A stretch of 64,000 bases of DNA from Symsagittifera roscoffensis (taxonomy: Eukaryota > Xenacoelomorpha > Acoela > Convolutidae), in assembly GCF_963678635.1 (NCBI RefSeq), contig NC_087066.1, positions 61,990,054 through 62,054,053 on the forward strand, written 5' to 3'. Each line of letters opens with the position of its first letter. The first letter of the stretch is position 1. Made by a program: the position numbers and the translations under genes. This document shows positions 1-12,837 of this stretch, piece after piece. The notes below the pieces were generated by a model. The model ran no database searches, was not told the DNA's origin, and was given only the letters and a program-made list of their open reading frames with translations.

Positions 1-595
1 ATAAGGTTAAATTTACAACTACGATCATTGGTCAGTTTTAATCCATCTTAATGAAAATAGAATCAGTTCTTATAAAAAAGAGCTTAATTTATAAAATTTA
101 GTTTAGCCCGGAAGTCAAACAACAACATTGTTAGTTTTTTTATATCCCTAGGCCTTTTCTTAATTTCTTATGCAATTCAAACTAATCGAGTTGTTTGGTT
201 TGACCGTTTGAATTGGTTGCGCTAAACCGCGGGTGTGACTGTTTTTGACACGACTCTAAAGATTCGACTCAAAACTGTTTGTGATTTGAAAACTAAAATT
301 GAAAATCAAGTTTTTTTCAACAGAATCTATAATTTCTGGAAGGGTATATCCCCGAAATTAGTTAAGTAATGATTTAAAATTTATTCGTGGATTCCACTGA
401 CAAAAGTTAAGTATTTGTTCATAATTTCTGCATTCGTATAATCTAGCTCAAGGCTGCTGGGTTTTCAAAGTGACTGTTTCAATCAAATGTTTCAATTTAT
501 TTACATTCTAAAATGGTATATTCACGAATTTAGTTAAGTAATGATTTTAAAATTGATCGTGGAGTCCACTGACAATGGTTATGTAAATGTTCTAA
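1..595. repeat. Non-coding DNA with a ~100-bp direct repeat pair
   Basis: No gene is visible here. A block beginning with the GGTATAT motif near 342 and running to about 440 recurs from about 514 to 612. Both copies read through a shared 'AGTTAAGTAATGATTT' segment and a 'CCACTGACAA' segment. The spacing is about 172 bp. The rest is AT-rich with no supported coding potential. Confidence 0.6.
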
Positions 596-1000
596 TTTCT
601 AGAATAATCTATTGAAAATTAAACCAATCAGAACTCCCGAAAAAACACTGAGGTGATGATAGTGATGAAAAAATTTGTCATTCTTATATAATTAACAGTT
701 TTTCTTAAATCTAAATCTAAATTCTACTTAGTCAAGGTTCTGATTAATAGGAATAGTTTTCAATTCGTCATTTTTCTTGAAAGTTTTTAAACTTAGATTC
801 AATTCAACTAGAAATATTATTCTACAAATCCTCTCAGAAATAAAAAAAAAGTCAACCAATTTGATGAGACAAACTTTTCTCTTTTTTAATCAAAATGGCA
901 GAAGTGTTCAATACTTTTTTGAATGAATTCAGATATTTTTTCGTTTTTTAGAGAAGGTAACTCATACCTACTCTAAGCTGGTAGTAAGATACCGATTTGG
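596..1000 (+). repeat. ~400-bp direct repeat, copy 1
   Basis: This segment begins near 'TTGAAAATTAAACCAATCAGAACTC' and ends near the 'CTACTCTAAGCTGG' region. It recurs at about 2738-3132 in the same orientation with high identity, including an identical run around 'GTTTTCAATTCGTCATTT'. There is no ORF and no terminal repeat that would assign a transposon class. It is either a dispersed repeat or a local duplication. Confidence 0.75.
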
Positions 1001-1479
1001 TTGAGCATGTGGGAATGAACTACCCCGATACTTCTTACTCTAGATATGTAGTCAACCAATCAACGATTTCCTCTCTCCTTGGGATAAAGCAGGATCCGCC
1101 GAAAACCCCTTCACAATAGATGAAGATGAGGGTTTCCAGCTCCACAACAACCATTAGAGCCTCGTCCAGCTCTGCGTTCTATAAAGAACCTCCAGAACTC
1201 TTAACAGCTCTTTGATTGATTTTTTTGTAAATAATTGATGTTTGATATTTCTTTCGTTTTTCGTAATTAACTCCTCAATTTCATTTTAACTAAGTGAAAA
1301 GATGAAAAATTCAGGATAAACCATTGAAAAACAATTAGAACTTAATTAAGTGCCCGAACTTTGCGCATATGTTAAAACACTTGATTAATTTTTGCACACA
1401 TTTTAGAAAATAACACTAAAATCCTTGTACACTATTAGAAAACTTTTTTTGGTTTTCACTCCGTGTCAAAAAACCTCGG
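1001..1479. other. Non-coding, no feature seen
   Basis: I see AT-rich sequence with a few short GC-richer stretches around 1080-1200. It holds no convincing ORF, RNA gene or repeat. Confidence 0.5.
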
Positions 1480-1920
1480 AAACTCATTGCATTTTGTAGA
1501 AAAAAGTGAAAAACTTTCTACATATTGTCAAAAAAAATGAAACACTTTTAGCTTTTTGCCAAAAATTGAAACACCTTTTGTATTTTGTCAAAAAAAAGAA
1601 ACACTTTTTGCTTAATGCCAAAAAAAGTGAAACACTTTTCACATATTACCAAAAAAAAAGTGAAACATTTTTTGCAGTTTGTCAAAAATGCGAAAAACTT
1701 TTCGCATATGACAAAAAAAATTGAAACTTTTTTCTCATTTTGTCAAAAAATATGAAACACCTTTTGCATTTTGTCAAACAATTTCCAACATTTTTTGCAT
1801 TTTGTAAAAGAGATCAAATTTTTTTCAGCATTTTGTCAAAAAAAATGTCTAAAAAATTTTTTAGAAAATGTCTAAAAAAATTTTTACCATCTTGTCAAAA
1901 AAATCATGATTTTTCTTTCA
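1480..1920. repeat. Decayed AT-rich minisatellite
   Basis: About a dozen degenerate units of roughly 30-40 bp follow the pattern 'TTTTGTCAAAAAAA(n)TGAAACACTTTTTGCA'. The unit length varies through the homopolymer runs. Two open frames across it (1506-1724 and 1740-1934) translate to low-complexity Lys/Phe/Leu peptides. They are by-products of the repeat and not genes. Confidence 0.8.
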
Positions 1921-2737
1921 GTGTTGAGAACTGACTTCTTTCAATAGTTTCAAATTAAGGGTTTTTGTTTCAAAATAATTAATTAGAAAACTAATTTTTG
2001 CATGTCTGTTGATCAAAAACAAATGAAAACCAATGTATTAACATAGAGAATAGCAGTCCAGGTCAACAATATAGAAATTTTCTTTGCAATAATTCGTTAT
2101 GTTTTTTTTCTATTAACTTTTTGTGTTTTCGCATTTCCATTTAAGAAATGAAGTTGGAATTATGTGGTAAATTCAAAATGATTTTTACATTTTGCAAAAA
2201 TTTTTGAACATTTTCGTTAAAAAGTTGAAAACTTTGAAAAAGTTGCATCTGGTAAAAAAATTATTATTAATTTTGCATACTTGTCGAGAAACTCAACTCA
2301 AACTCTCCATCCTGCAAAAGTTTTTGAGACGATTTTTGCACACGTGTTAGAAATTAAATAGATTGCACATGTGTTAGAAACTATATAGAGAGTGTTTAGG
2401 CTAGAATAAATAAACAAGATTCTTATAAAAACTATTCAATAATCAATAGAAAAATCATTTCAAAAATGCTGATCCGAGAGGCTGACATGATTCTCGATAG
2501 AGCTAGAAAGATGTCTTATGACTTATTTAGGCAATTTAAAAATTTTTCCACCACAGAAAATGGCGTCATTACACTTTAAATTTTATAGAACGGTGAAAGT
2601 TGTAGAATATTTATTTCCACCAGAGAAAATGACGTCTTTACCCATTAACTTCTAGAATGTTCTAAATGTTATAATCAACACAATAACTCGAAATTCTTTA
2701 TAGACCTACTTTGTCGAATTTTCTAAACCTTCTTAAT
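1921..2737. other. Non-coding, no gene seen
   Basis: The stretch is AT-rich. Around 2535-2650 a short phrase close to 'TTCCACCAGAGAAAATGACGTC' occurs twice about 75 bp apart. Nothing else can be supported. Confidence 0.5.
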
Positions 2738-3132
2738 TCTAGAAACATCCATTGAAAATTAAACCAATCAGAACTCGTGAAAAAACACAGAGGTGATGAG
2801 ATTGAAGAAACAATTTGTCATTCTTGTATCTTTAAAGTTTTTCTTAAATCTAAAGCTAAATTCTACTTAGTCAAGGTTGTGATTAATAGGAATAGTTTTC
2901 AATTCGTCATTTTTCTTGAAAGTTTTTAAACTTAGATTCAATTCAACTAGAAAAATTATTCTACAAATCCTCTCAGAAATAAAAAAAAAAGTCAACCAAT
3001 TTGATGAGACAAACGTTTCTCTTTTTTAATCAAAATGGCAGAAGTGTTTAATACATTTTTGAATAAATTCAGCTATTTGGTTCGTTTTTAAGAGAATAAA
3101 CCTACTCTATGCTGGTTATAAGATACGGATGA
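2738..3132 (+). repeat. ~400-bp direct repeat, copy 2
   Basis: This is the second copy of the segment at 596-1000, in the same orientation. Small indels and substitutions separate the two copies. Both contain the 'CAAAATGGCAGAAGTGTT' stretch and a poly(A) run after 'CTCTCAGAAATAA'. Confidence 0.75.
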
Positions 3133-3347
3133 AAAGACAAAAATCATTTTAGTTGAAAATCTACTGGAAATCGCTTCAAAAATTTTCTTAGAAGAAATGG
3201 AAATCTATCCCATAAGTTGAAGCCAAACATAATCGAAAGGGTGAGTTGCTGCATCCAGTTTGTGAAATCGGTACCAAAACTGTGAAAATTCTCAAAATAA
3301 AAAAAATTCTCTCAGTCTAGTGAGCAAACTGTTTTTGATCTTTCACA

Positions 3348-3686
3348 GTGGAGAGAACTCGAGAGCAAAAAAAATTAGAGAATTTAGAAGAGAATGGGGT
3401 ATATCTAAGTCATCTTCCAGAAAAAAAAGGGTTTTCATATGATTCAAATGGAAAAAATTTTGATAAAATTGTGGATCTGGGATACGGAAAAAGTTTTCAT
3501 TTGCTTACAAAGGAATATTTATTACAAATGACTAGTTTTGAAAATATAATTGAGTTTGACGTCTTCTACAGAGCTCCGAAGAAGTGTTTCAATCTTTTAA
3601 GAATTTCCCTACATGATTGGCGAAAAAATGAAACCATTGGTGATAAAATGTATAAGAAAAATTTAAGACTCAACAGCATAACTTAG
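3348..3686 (+). CDS. Candidate exon or small gene, unknown function
   Basis: An open frame of 112 codons starts just after a splice-acceptor-like 'TTTCACAG' (ends 3348) and ends at a TAA. It has no ATG near its start; the first codon is GTG, so if real it would be an internal or terminal exon. The peptide is hydrophilic and of mixed composition, unlike the low-complexity frames nearby. It has a charged N-terminus, a central 'GYGKSFHLLTKEYLL' stretch and a basic C-terminus. I recognise no domain. No upstream exon was identified. A chance ORF in AT-rich DNA remains possible. Confidence 0.25.
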   Translation: MERTREQKKLENLEENGVYLSHLPEKKGFSYDSNGKNFDKIVDLGYGKSFHLLTKEYLLQMTSFENIIEFDVFYRAPKKCFNLLRISLHDWRKNETIGDKMYKKNLRLNSIT

Positions 3687-6025
3687 GTCTGTTAAGAAGA
3701 AAACATGGCGTGGCACATGAAGAAGAAAATGACAAGGAGCTCTAAAATTATCTCTGTTTTTGTCTATTTACACATTTTTTTTAAAATTTCCCATTTGTTT
3801 GTAAATTCGATTTTCTTTTCATTTGAATTAAGTGTTCCTCAACCAGAGCTTAGTTTTTAAAGATTCATCAAGGCAAACTAGTAAAAGAACGTTGTAAGAC
3901 AGTTGATTATTTTATCACAAAGCTTGCATAATCACTATTCACAGAACCATGACCATCAATAAAATAATTGAACAATTTCAGAAAATCCTATTCATATTTT
4001 TAATTTTTTTTTCGAACTCTGTTTAGAATAGCTGTAGCATAAGTTTGTGTAGACGCCAGTTTTTGATTAGAACTTCGTTAATGTAGATTCAATTTGTTTC
4101 CGAAATAGTCGTTTCTTTGCAGTAATAGGTTTTTTTTGGATCCTTTCCATCGTAAGTTATGTTGAACTGCTCGACTAATCTGATTGAATACTTCTGCGCT
4201 TGATTTAACATTACTTGAATGAAATCTGTGTTTAAACAAAGTTAGAAGACAGCCAATTTCTTGATATATGTAAATTTATTTATCTAATCTCTGCAAAACT
4301 TGGCTAAAAGAAGTTCCTAATTAAACCAAATGGAACTTACAATTCTCAAAAGAATTTAAAGAATTGTGGGTAGACACACAAAAGTTTTGGGTATTTTTTG
4401 TATTTTTTGTAAAACTTGTTGGAAACAGAACTAAAGAGCGATTTTCTACTGTAATCCAAATAAAAGCTGCGAAGAGCTTGACACATAGCAGCTGCCATTG
4501 AGAAGAATGATTTTTTGCTGAAAAACTTGGGTTTATATAGGAGAAGCAACGCCTACACACTTTCCATATAGGGAAAATTCATACAAAATTCATACAATAC
4601 GAAAAATTTGGGTTTATATAGGAGAAGCAACGCCTACATACATTCCATGTAAGGAAAATTCATTGGTACTACTTCCATATATGGAAATTGCGATGACTCA
4701 AACTGCTCACTTCCATTTTCATTTTTTATCAAAATCACTTCTCTCATTTCTCCTCATCTGATCAGTTGGTTCTCCTACTAAAAAACTTTCTCAGGAAAAG
4801 ACATTAGTCTCAATTAAATTTAGTTCTCAAAGAATCAAACAAGAATTGGGAGTTTTTCTCCGTTCCAAAAATCTTACCAGGGAAAAATTATTTTGAACCC
4901 TGCTTTCGACTAATAAAAATTAATTATTTGGGACAATTTGAAAAATCCCAACAGTTTTATTTTAGTGAAAAACAAGGAGAAGCAATCTCGGCAATTAGAA
5001 ATACTGTTTATCACGATGCTGAAAACCATGGACTCGTACTTATATACGAAGCCAAATCTGGCAAAGAATCAACTATGGATCAGGAGCTTGCCAACTGCAA
5101 CAAATTTATGAAAAAGCTACATACAACATGAGGAGGGTGTGTGTCACAATCAAGAAGTACAAAGTGAACAAATCGCCCTTATTCAGATTCGACTCCTCGC
5201 TGCAAAAGAGAATGAAGTAATGAAACAAGTTGTCTATCTCAACTGAACTTTGAACGAGGTCAACGAACGGTCCCAAATTTTGGGTGACTTTATGTTTGTT
5301 GAGAATTACTAATTTCATTGGGGCTTTATGATTTTTTTGAATGTTTGTTACCTGAATGATAATTGGTTCAAAACTGTTTTTTCTCACTGAATTGTATATT
5401 TAGAGCTAGGATATCTGGAAAAAAGTCAGACAAAACATACCATTTAATCAAAATTGACAAAAAACACTAACCAATTTTTTTTCCAGTATTTGTTTAGGAA
5501 ATTACAGAGTAATTTATTTAATGCTCTGTCAAAATTTCAGAAAATTTTGTCTTATTTGAACAAAATTACAGACAAGAAAGTATATTATGTGAATTCCATC
5601 GGTTGTTTTCATTTTTTCGCTTAAATTTGAAGTTTCGATTGGCTACATGAATTTTCTAGAAACTAAATAAAATCTAAATAAGGGAGAACATTTTTATGGT
5701 GATTGTTACCACAAAATAAATTAAAGGTGATACAACATTTCAGGTTTTTCAACATCCTTAGTTTATTTCAGTAGAAAATATGTTTCCATCAAAAGCGTTT
5801 TCAATGTCTAAAAAGCGGAGAGTTAACTCAAATTGAGTGATTGATCATTAAAAAACAATAAAATGGAAGAGCTTATGAAACAAAAATTGAAGACAAAGAA
5901 ACATCATTTCGATAACTGTTTTGATTTTGATACAAATACAAATCTAGATTTGTAAGAATGTCTTTTAATCAATTATCCAAATTTAAAAGACTTTCGGTTG
6001 TTTATATAACAATATACCAAAAAGA
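3687..6025. other. Non-coding DNA with a short direct repeat
   Basis: At about 4528-4583 and 4610-4664 a ~55-bp block ('GGGTTTATATAGGAGAAGCAACGCC...') is repeated about 81 bp apart. A 67-codon frame at 4928-5131 begins with TTG and resembles nothing I know. I see no RNA gene. The AT-rich DNA continues up to the 5' edge of the LINE array. Confidence 0.5.
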
Positions 6026-8024
6026 TATATCAACTGTTTAACTCGAAAAAAAGCGAACGCGAAAAATGGAGTTTAATAAACGATACAAGAAACTCAAAAA
6101 AATCTTCCAACCTCATTCCATTACTTAGAAACTCCTTCGGCGATTTCATAAGCAATAATTTACAGATGGTGAACTTGCTAAATTACAAGTTCTCAACTCT
6201 TGGATGCTTTTATGAGAAAAATTCAAAAATCAGGCAAAATCCACCGACTTCTACATGCAAAAATCGAAATAATAATAAATTTTCATTCCGATTCATCACA
6301 TCAGCTGAATGTAAAAAAGAAATGCATAATTTAAATTGTCAAAAAGCACCAGGTCCATCCAAAATTCCAGCCTGGGCATTGAAGGATGGCTGCAATGAAA
6401 TATACACACATCTGACATTTCTATACAATGAGTTTTTGAAAAACAAGACATATCCTTGCAAGCTCAAAAAAGCAATTGCCACACCAATATACAAAAAAGA
6501 AGATCCAGAACTACCAGAAAATTATAGGTCTATCTCTATAACTGGGGCTCTCTCAAAAGTTTTTGAAAAATTGTTACATAAACAAATCAACGATTATCTG
6601 ATATCCCAAAAATTACTAAGTAATACCCAGTTTGGGTTCAGAACATCATATTCAACAATCGACGCTATTCTTTATTGCACTGAAGCATTCAGAAAAGCAA
6701 TAAACAACAACAAAACTGTAGCATTTTCCTTACTGGATCTCTCTAAAGCATTTGATTCTATTGATCATACTTATCTCAAACAGAAACTAAAAGTGTTAAA
6801 CTTTTCCGAAGAAGCTATAGAAATGATCAATTCCCTTATCACCAACCGAAGCCAGAAAACAATTGTTAACAACACCGAATCCGATTGGATTGCACTTGAG
6901 CAGAGTGTCCCACAGGGCACTGTCCTTGGCCCTCTAATATTCAATCTCTACATTAACGATCTCAACAAACAAATTGACAAAACATGTAAAATAGTTCAAT
7001 ATGCGGATGATACTTTACTATTCTGTGAAAATAACGATCCACAAAAAGCTATTAAAGCACTCGAAGCCAATTGCAGTCTGTTGTCAAATTATTTTTTAGA
7101 ACACTCACTTCAATTGAATGCAAAAAAAAACAGAACTCATCGTTTTCAGCAAAAAACATTCAAGGAAAAAGGATGAAAAGTATACTATAACTCTAGATGA
7201 CAAAATAATTCAGGAAAAAATCATAGTTAAATACCTAAGGAGTAGTTTTAGATCAGTTTCTCACATTCCAAGACGAAATCAAAAATATTCTCAGGATAAA
7301 GGCATGCGGAATAAAAACACTTCAATCAATCAAAAAGCCATTGCCAGTGAAAACAAGACTCTTGATAATGCATGCACTGGTAATTAGTCATTTGCATTAC
7401 CCAGCAATTCTTTTAAGTGGAATATCCGCTAACCTAATGATATCTCTGGAAAAACAGTTAAGCTGGGAAGTAAAAACTTGCTGCGATCGTGAAAAATACG
7501 ACTCATCTTCAGACTTGAAGCTAAAACACAATATATTACCAGTAACAATGTTTCTGGACTATGAAATATAATGTCACTTTTGGAAAATACAACATCAATT
7601 ACTGCCAGCCTATTAAAAATTGAGTATGATAACCACCAAATAGATACTAATACAAGAAACAAAAAATTATATTTCGGCGACAGATACAACGGGCAATACA
7701 TAGAAAATTCCTTCTTTAAAAAGTCCGTCATAATCTGAAACAAACTAACAGATGATAAAGTCAACTTTAAAGACATAGTAACATACAGAAAAGCAAAGAT
7801 AAAATTCAAGAATTATTAACTATTATTATTTAAAGAAGATCCCTCTGTGGCAACTCATGGTAAATTTTCATGGAAAAGCTTCAAGTTTATATAATAACAT
7901 TTATATTTAAACCACCTTGAAGCTCTCAGGTGAAAAGTAATCTTCGACAATTGTAAAAGATTTTGTTTTGTTGATTGTTATTGTAAATATTTTTATCTAA
8001 TGATGTTATAATGTTGTAAAGAAT
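6026..8024 (+). pseudogene. LINE copy 1: CR1/Jockey-like reverse transcriptase, truncated
   Basis: The frame 6166-7176 (336 aa) carries the canonical non-LTR RT blocks in order: a 'KAPGPSKIPAWALK' block, 'NYRSISITGALSKVFEK', 'FGFRTSYST', 'LLDLSKAFDSIDH' (first catalytic Asp), 'PQGTVLGPLIFNLYINDL', and YADD at 7000-7011. The frame ends early because of a nine-A run (expected eight) near 7121. The thumb and C-terminal part continue in other frames (7118-7387, 7341-7571). A stop (TGA 7736-7738) replaces the Trp expected in the C-terminal WN motif. The endonuclease and ORF1 are absent. The RT blocks are of CR1/Jockey type from family knowledge; the exact clade is unresolved. Confidence 0.88.
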
Positions 8025-10079
8025 GTGCCCCACAGAAGACTATTTTCATTCGCAACGACAAACCAAAGGTAAACTACGAAGATGATAAATTTATATCTCA
8101 ACTGTTTAACTCGAAAAAAAGCGAACGCGAACAATGGAGTATAATAAACGATACAAGAATCTCAAAAAAAAAACAAGCTCATTCCATTACTTAGAAACTC
8201 CTTCGGCGATTTCATAAGCAATAATTTACAGATGGTGAATCTGCTAAATTACATGTTCTCAACTCTTGGATGCTTTAATGGAAAAATTCAAAAATCAGGC
8301 AAAATCCACCGACTTCTACATGCAAAATTCGAAATAATAATAAATTTTCATTCCGATTCATCACATCAGCTGAATGTAAAAAAGAAATACATAAATTAAA
8401 TTGTCAAAAGGCACCAGGTCCATCCAAAATTCCAGCCTGGGCATTGAAGGATGGCTGCAATGAAATATACACACATGTGACATTTCTATACAATGAGTTT
8501 TTGAAAAACAAGACATATCCTTGCAAGCTCAAAAAAGCAATTGCCACACCAATATACAAAAAAGAAGATCCAGAACTACCAGAAAATTATAGATCTATCT
8601 CTATAACTGGGGCTCTCTCAAAAGTTTTTGAAAAATTGTTACATAAGCAAATCAACGATTATCTGATATCCCAAAAATTACTAAGTAATACCCAGTTTGG
8701 GTTCAGAACATCATATTCAACAATCGACGCTATTCTTTATTGCACTGAAGCATTCAGAAAAGCAATAAACAACAACAAAACTGTAGCATTTTCCTTACTG
8801 GATCTCTCTAAAGCATTTGATTCTATTGATCAAACTTATCTTAAACAGAAACTAAAATGTTAAACTTTTCCGAAGAAGCTATAGAAATGATCAATTCCTT
8901 TATCACCAACCGAAGCCAGAAAACAATTGTTAACAACACCGAATCCGATTGGATTGCACTTGAGCAGAGTGTCTCACAGGGCACTGTCCTTGGCCCTCTA
9001 ATATTCAATCTCTACATTAACGATCTCAACAAACAAATTGACAAAACATGTAAAATAGTTCAATATGCGGATGATACTTTACTATTCTGTGAAAATAACG
9101 ATCCACAAAAAGCTATTAAAGCACTCGAAGCCAATTGCAGTCTATTGTCAAATTATTTTTTAGAACACTCACTTCAATTGAATGCAAAAAAAAACAGAAC
9201 TCATCGTTTTCAGCAAAAAACATTCAAGGAAAAAGGATGAAAAGTATACTATAACTCTAGATGACAAAATAATCGAGGAAAAAACCAAAGTTAAATACCT
9301 AAAGATCAGTTTCTCACATTCCAAGACGAAATCAAAAAGACTCTCAGGATAATGGCATGCGGAATAAAAACACTTCAATCAATCAAAAAGCCATTGCCAG
9401 TGAAAACAAGACTCTTGATAATGCATGCACTGGTAATTAGTCATTTGCATTACCCAGCAATTCTTTTAAGTGGAATATCCGCTAACCTAATGATATCTCT
9501 GGAAAAACAGTTAAGCTGGGCAGTAAAAACTTGCTGCGATCGTGAAAAATACGACTCATCTTCAGACTTGAAGCTAAAACACAATATATTACCAGTAACA
9601 ATGTTTCTGGACTATGAAATATAATGTCACTTTTGGAAAATACAACATCAATTACTGCCAGCCTATTATAACATTGAGTATGATAACCACCAAATAGATA
9701 CTAATACAAGAAACAAAAAAATTATATTTCGGCGACAGATACAACGGGCAATACATAGAAAATTCCTTCTTTAAAAAATCCGTCATAATCTGAAACAAAC
9801 TAACAGATGATAAAGTCAACTTTAAAGACATAGTAACATACAGAAAAGCAAAGATAAAATTCAAGAATTATTAACTATTATTATTTAAAGAAGATCCCTC
9901 TGTGGCAACTCATGGTAAATTTTCATGGAAAAGCTTCAAGTTTATATAATAACATTTATATTTAAACCACCTTGAAGCTCTCAGGTGAAAAGTAATCTTC
10001 GACAATTGTAAAAGATTTTGTTTTGTTGATTGTTATTGTAAATATTTATATCTAATGATGTTATAATGTTGTAAAGAAT
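8025..10079 (+). pseudogene. LINE copy 2: truncated, frameshifted RT
   Basis: This is the same element as copy 1, starting about 70 bp further upstream in the linker. RT is split into 8444-8863 and 8857-9240 by a one-base deletion at 'CTAAAATG', where copies 1 and 3 read 'CTAAAAGTG'. YADD lies at 9064-9075. It shares the nine-A frameshift with copy 1, and the TGA in place of the conserved Trp at 9791-9793. A ~15-bp deletion near 9301 removes part of the 'LGVVLD' region. The remainder (9352-9624) is the C-terminal thumb-side segment. It is not functional. Confidence 0.87.
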
Positions 10080-12136
10080 GTGCCCCACAGAAGACTATTT
10101 TCATTCGCAACGACAAACCAAAGGTAAACTCTGAAGATGATAAATTTATATCTCAACTGTTTAACTCGAAAAAAAGCGAACGCGAACAATGGAGTATAAT
10201 AAACGATACAAGAAACTCAAAAGAATCTTCCAACCTCATTCCATTACTTAGAAACTCCTTCGGCGATTTCATAAGCAATAATTTACAGATGGCGAACCTG
10301 CTAAATTACAAGTTCTCAACTCGTGGATACTTATGAGAAACATTCAAAAATCAGGCAAAATCCACCGACTTCTACATGCAAAATTCGAAATAATAATAAA
10401 TTTTCATTTCGATTCATCACATCAGCTGAATGTAAAAAAAAAAAATTTAAATTGTCAAAAGGCACCAGGTCCATCCAAAATTCCAGCCTGGGCATTGAAG
10501 GATGGCTGCAATGAAATATACACACATCTGACATTTCTATACAATGAGTTTTTGAAAAACAAGACATATCCTTGCAAGCTCAAAAAAGCAATTGCCACAC
10601 CAAAATACAAAAAAGAAGATCCAGAACTACCAGAAAATTATAGGTATATCTCTATAACTGGGGCTCTCTCAAAAGTTTTTGAAAAATTGTTTCATAAACA
10701 AATCAACGATTATCTGATATCCCAAAAATTACTAAGAAATACCCAGTTTGGGTTCAGAACAGCATATTCAACAATCGACGCTATTCTTTATTGCACTGAA
10801 GCATTCAAAAAAGCAATAAACAACAACAAAACTGTAGCATTTTCCTTACTGGATCTCTCAAAAGCATTTGATTCTATTGATCATACTTATCTTAAACAGA
10901 AACTAAAAGTGTTAAACTTTTCCGAAGAAGCTATAGAAATGATCAATTCCTTTATCACCAACCGAAGCCAGAAAACAATTGTTAACAACACCGAATCCGA
11001 TTGGATTGCACTTGAGCAGGGTGTCCCACGGGGCACTGTCCTTGGCCATCTAATATTCAATCTCTACATTAACGATCTCAACAAACAAATTGACAAAACA
11101 TGTAAAATAGTTCAATATGCGGATGATACTTTACTATTCTGTGAAAATAACGATCCACAAAAAGCTATTAAAGCACTCTAAGCCAATTGCAGTCTGTTGT
11201 CAAATTATTTTTTAGAACACTCACTTCAATTGAATGCAAAAAAAAAACAGAACTCATCGTTTTCAGCAAAAAACATTCAAGGAAAAAGGATGAAAAGTAT
11301 ACTATAACTCTAGATGACAAAAAAATTGAGGAAAAAACCAATGTTAAATACCTAGGAGTAGTTTTAGATCAGTTTCTCACATTCCAAGACGAAATCAAAA
11401 TTTTTCTCAGGAAAATGGCATGCGGAATAAAAACACTTCAATCAATCAAAAAGCCGTTGCCAGTGAAAACAAGACTCTTGATAATGCATGCACTGGTAAT
11501 TAGTCATTTGCATTACCCAGCATTTCTTTTAAGTGGAATATCCGCTAACCTAATGATATCTCTGGAAAAACAGCTAAGCTGGGCAGTAAAAACTTGCTGC
11601 GATCGTGCAAAATACGACTCATCTTCAGACTTGAAGCTAAAACACAATATATTACCAGTAACAATGTTTCTGGACTATGAAATATTATGTCACTTTTGGA
11701 AAACACAACATCATTTATTGCCAGCCTATTATAACATTGAGTATGATAACCACCAAATAGATACTAATACAAGAAACAAAAAATTATATTTCGGCGACAG
11801 ATACAACGGGCAATACATAGAAAATTCCTTCTTTAAAGAGTCCGTCATAATCTGAAACAAACTAACAGATGATAAAGTCAACTTTAAAGACATAGTAACA
11901 TACAGAAAAGCAAAGATAAAATTCAAGAATTATTATCTATTATTATTTAAAGAAGACCCCTCTGTGGCACATCATGGTAAAGTTTCATGGAAAAGCTTCA
12001 AGTTTATATAATAACATTTATATTTAAACCACCTTGAAGCTCTCAGGTGAAAAGTAATCATCGATAATTGTAAAATATTTTGTTTTGTTTATTGTTATTG
12101 TAAATATTTATATCTAATGATGTTATAATATTTTTT
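10080..12136 (+). pseudogene. LINE copy 3: truncated RT with nonsense mutation
   Basis: The RT frame 10333-11181 (282 aa) is uninterrupted through YADD (11116-11127) and ends at a premature TAA where copies 1 and 2 have a Glu codon. The highly conserved PQG reads PRG and the following GPLIF reads GHLIF, so catalytic competence is doubtful even without the stop. The downstream segment 11187-11855 (222 aa) is the best preserved C-terminal portion, with 'KYLGVVLDQFLTF' and a conserved CCDRAKYDS stretch. It ends at the shared TGA (11853-11855). The nine-A run is also shared. The element ends near 12136, where the other copies run into the next unit. Confidence 0.87.
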
Positions 12137-12837
12137 TGAACTGATAGAAAAAAAACTGAAAACATTTGACATACACTTGTGTATTGAAGTTATTTTCGAT
12201 GTGCAATTAAAGTGTGTTTTTTTATTTTAATTGGAATTCATGACTGCCTTTCAGATAAATTTGACGCAAAACATTCAGTGAGTAAGCTAGAAAAACTAAT
12301 TGATTTACCAATTCAAATTTTCTCTCAACTAATTTCTGTGCGCACAGTTATGACTTCAGGTGCTTCTAGACAAGGTTTTAACGCCAATTAGCGCTGAAGT
12401 TTTACCAACAAAACTTCCTTCTTTTTTTAAAATTTCAAAGACTTTTAGATGTAATAATTGATTTCAGACATTCACGATATTTTTACTCAAAGACGGGACG
12501 CGTTGTATCCTTCTGGTGGGGGTGTTAGATTTTGGTTGCAAGCTTTCAGATTTTCAAATGGATTTTTTTTTTCAACAACAGCAATCGTCTGCAAAAAAAA
12601 TAATTCGACCTTGAAAGAAACAGACACCTCAACAACCCATTTTTGATCCACAAGCCATCGATATGATAATTTTTTAAATAAAAATAAGGCAAAATTTTTC
12701 AGAGGGTACTAGTTTCGAACCTTTTTTGGCTGAAATTTAGCAATTAAAAAATAATAATATTTTTGCAAGGCTTAACAGTAAACTTTGGTTGTTTTTTGAG
12801 TCATTTTTAGTTTCATTATCTCGGATAGAAAATCAAT
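12137..12837. other. Non-coding, no feature seen
   Basis: This is AT-rich DNA between the LINE array and the helicase fragment. A 62-codon frame at 12458-12646 has no recognisable features and a low-complexity middle, so I do not call it a gene. Confidence 0.5.

Larger units (their letters stand above)
6026..12136 (+). repeat. Head-to-tail array of three LINE copies
   Basis: Three copies of one 5'-truncated non-LTR retrotransposon lie in tandem. The RT-domain motif 'CACCAGGTCC' recurs with spacings of 2,065 and 2,051 bp. The junctions at about 8025 and 10080 are the same: the 3' untranslated tail ('GATGTTATAATGTTGTAAAGAATG') passes directly into 'TGCCCCACAGAAGAC', which is linker coding sequence just upstream of RT. 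No poly(A) tract or target duplication lies between units. The first copy starts ~68 bp further in than the other two. This fits DNA-level tandem amplification of one dead insertion better than three separate insertions. Confidence 0.85.

Noticed and set aside
1506-1934. Two open frames that look like small basic proteins
   Set aside because: They are translations of an AT-rich minisatellite; every unit repeats the same Lys/Phe/Leu pattern.
4321-4560. Overlapping minus-strand ORFs as a gene
   Set aside because: Two frames overlap the same AT-rich DNA, one crosses a local direct repeat, and neither shows a domain.
7118-7140. Programmed frameshift at the poly(A) run in the LINE
   Set aside because: A nine-A run is shared by all three copies of one amplified unit, so it has no independent support; single-base slippage is simpler.
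7736-7738. TGA read as Trp (a variant genetic code), suggested by TGA at a conserved Trp in the LINE and in gag of A
   Set aside because: The three LINE copies share one ancestor, and element B has TGG at the gag site. The methyltransferase uses TGG for Trp and gives no case needing TGA. Simple nonsense mutation explains it.
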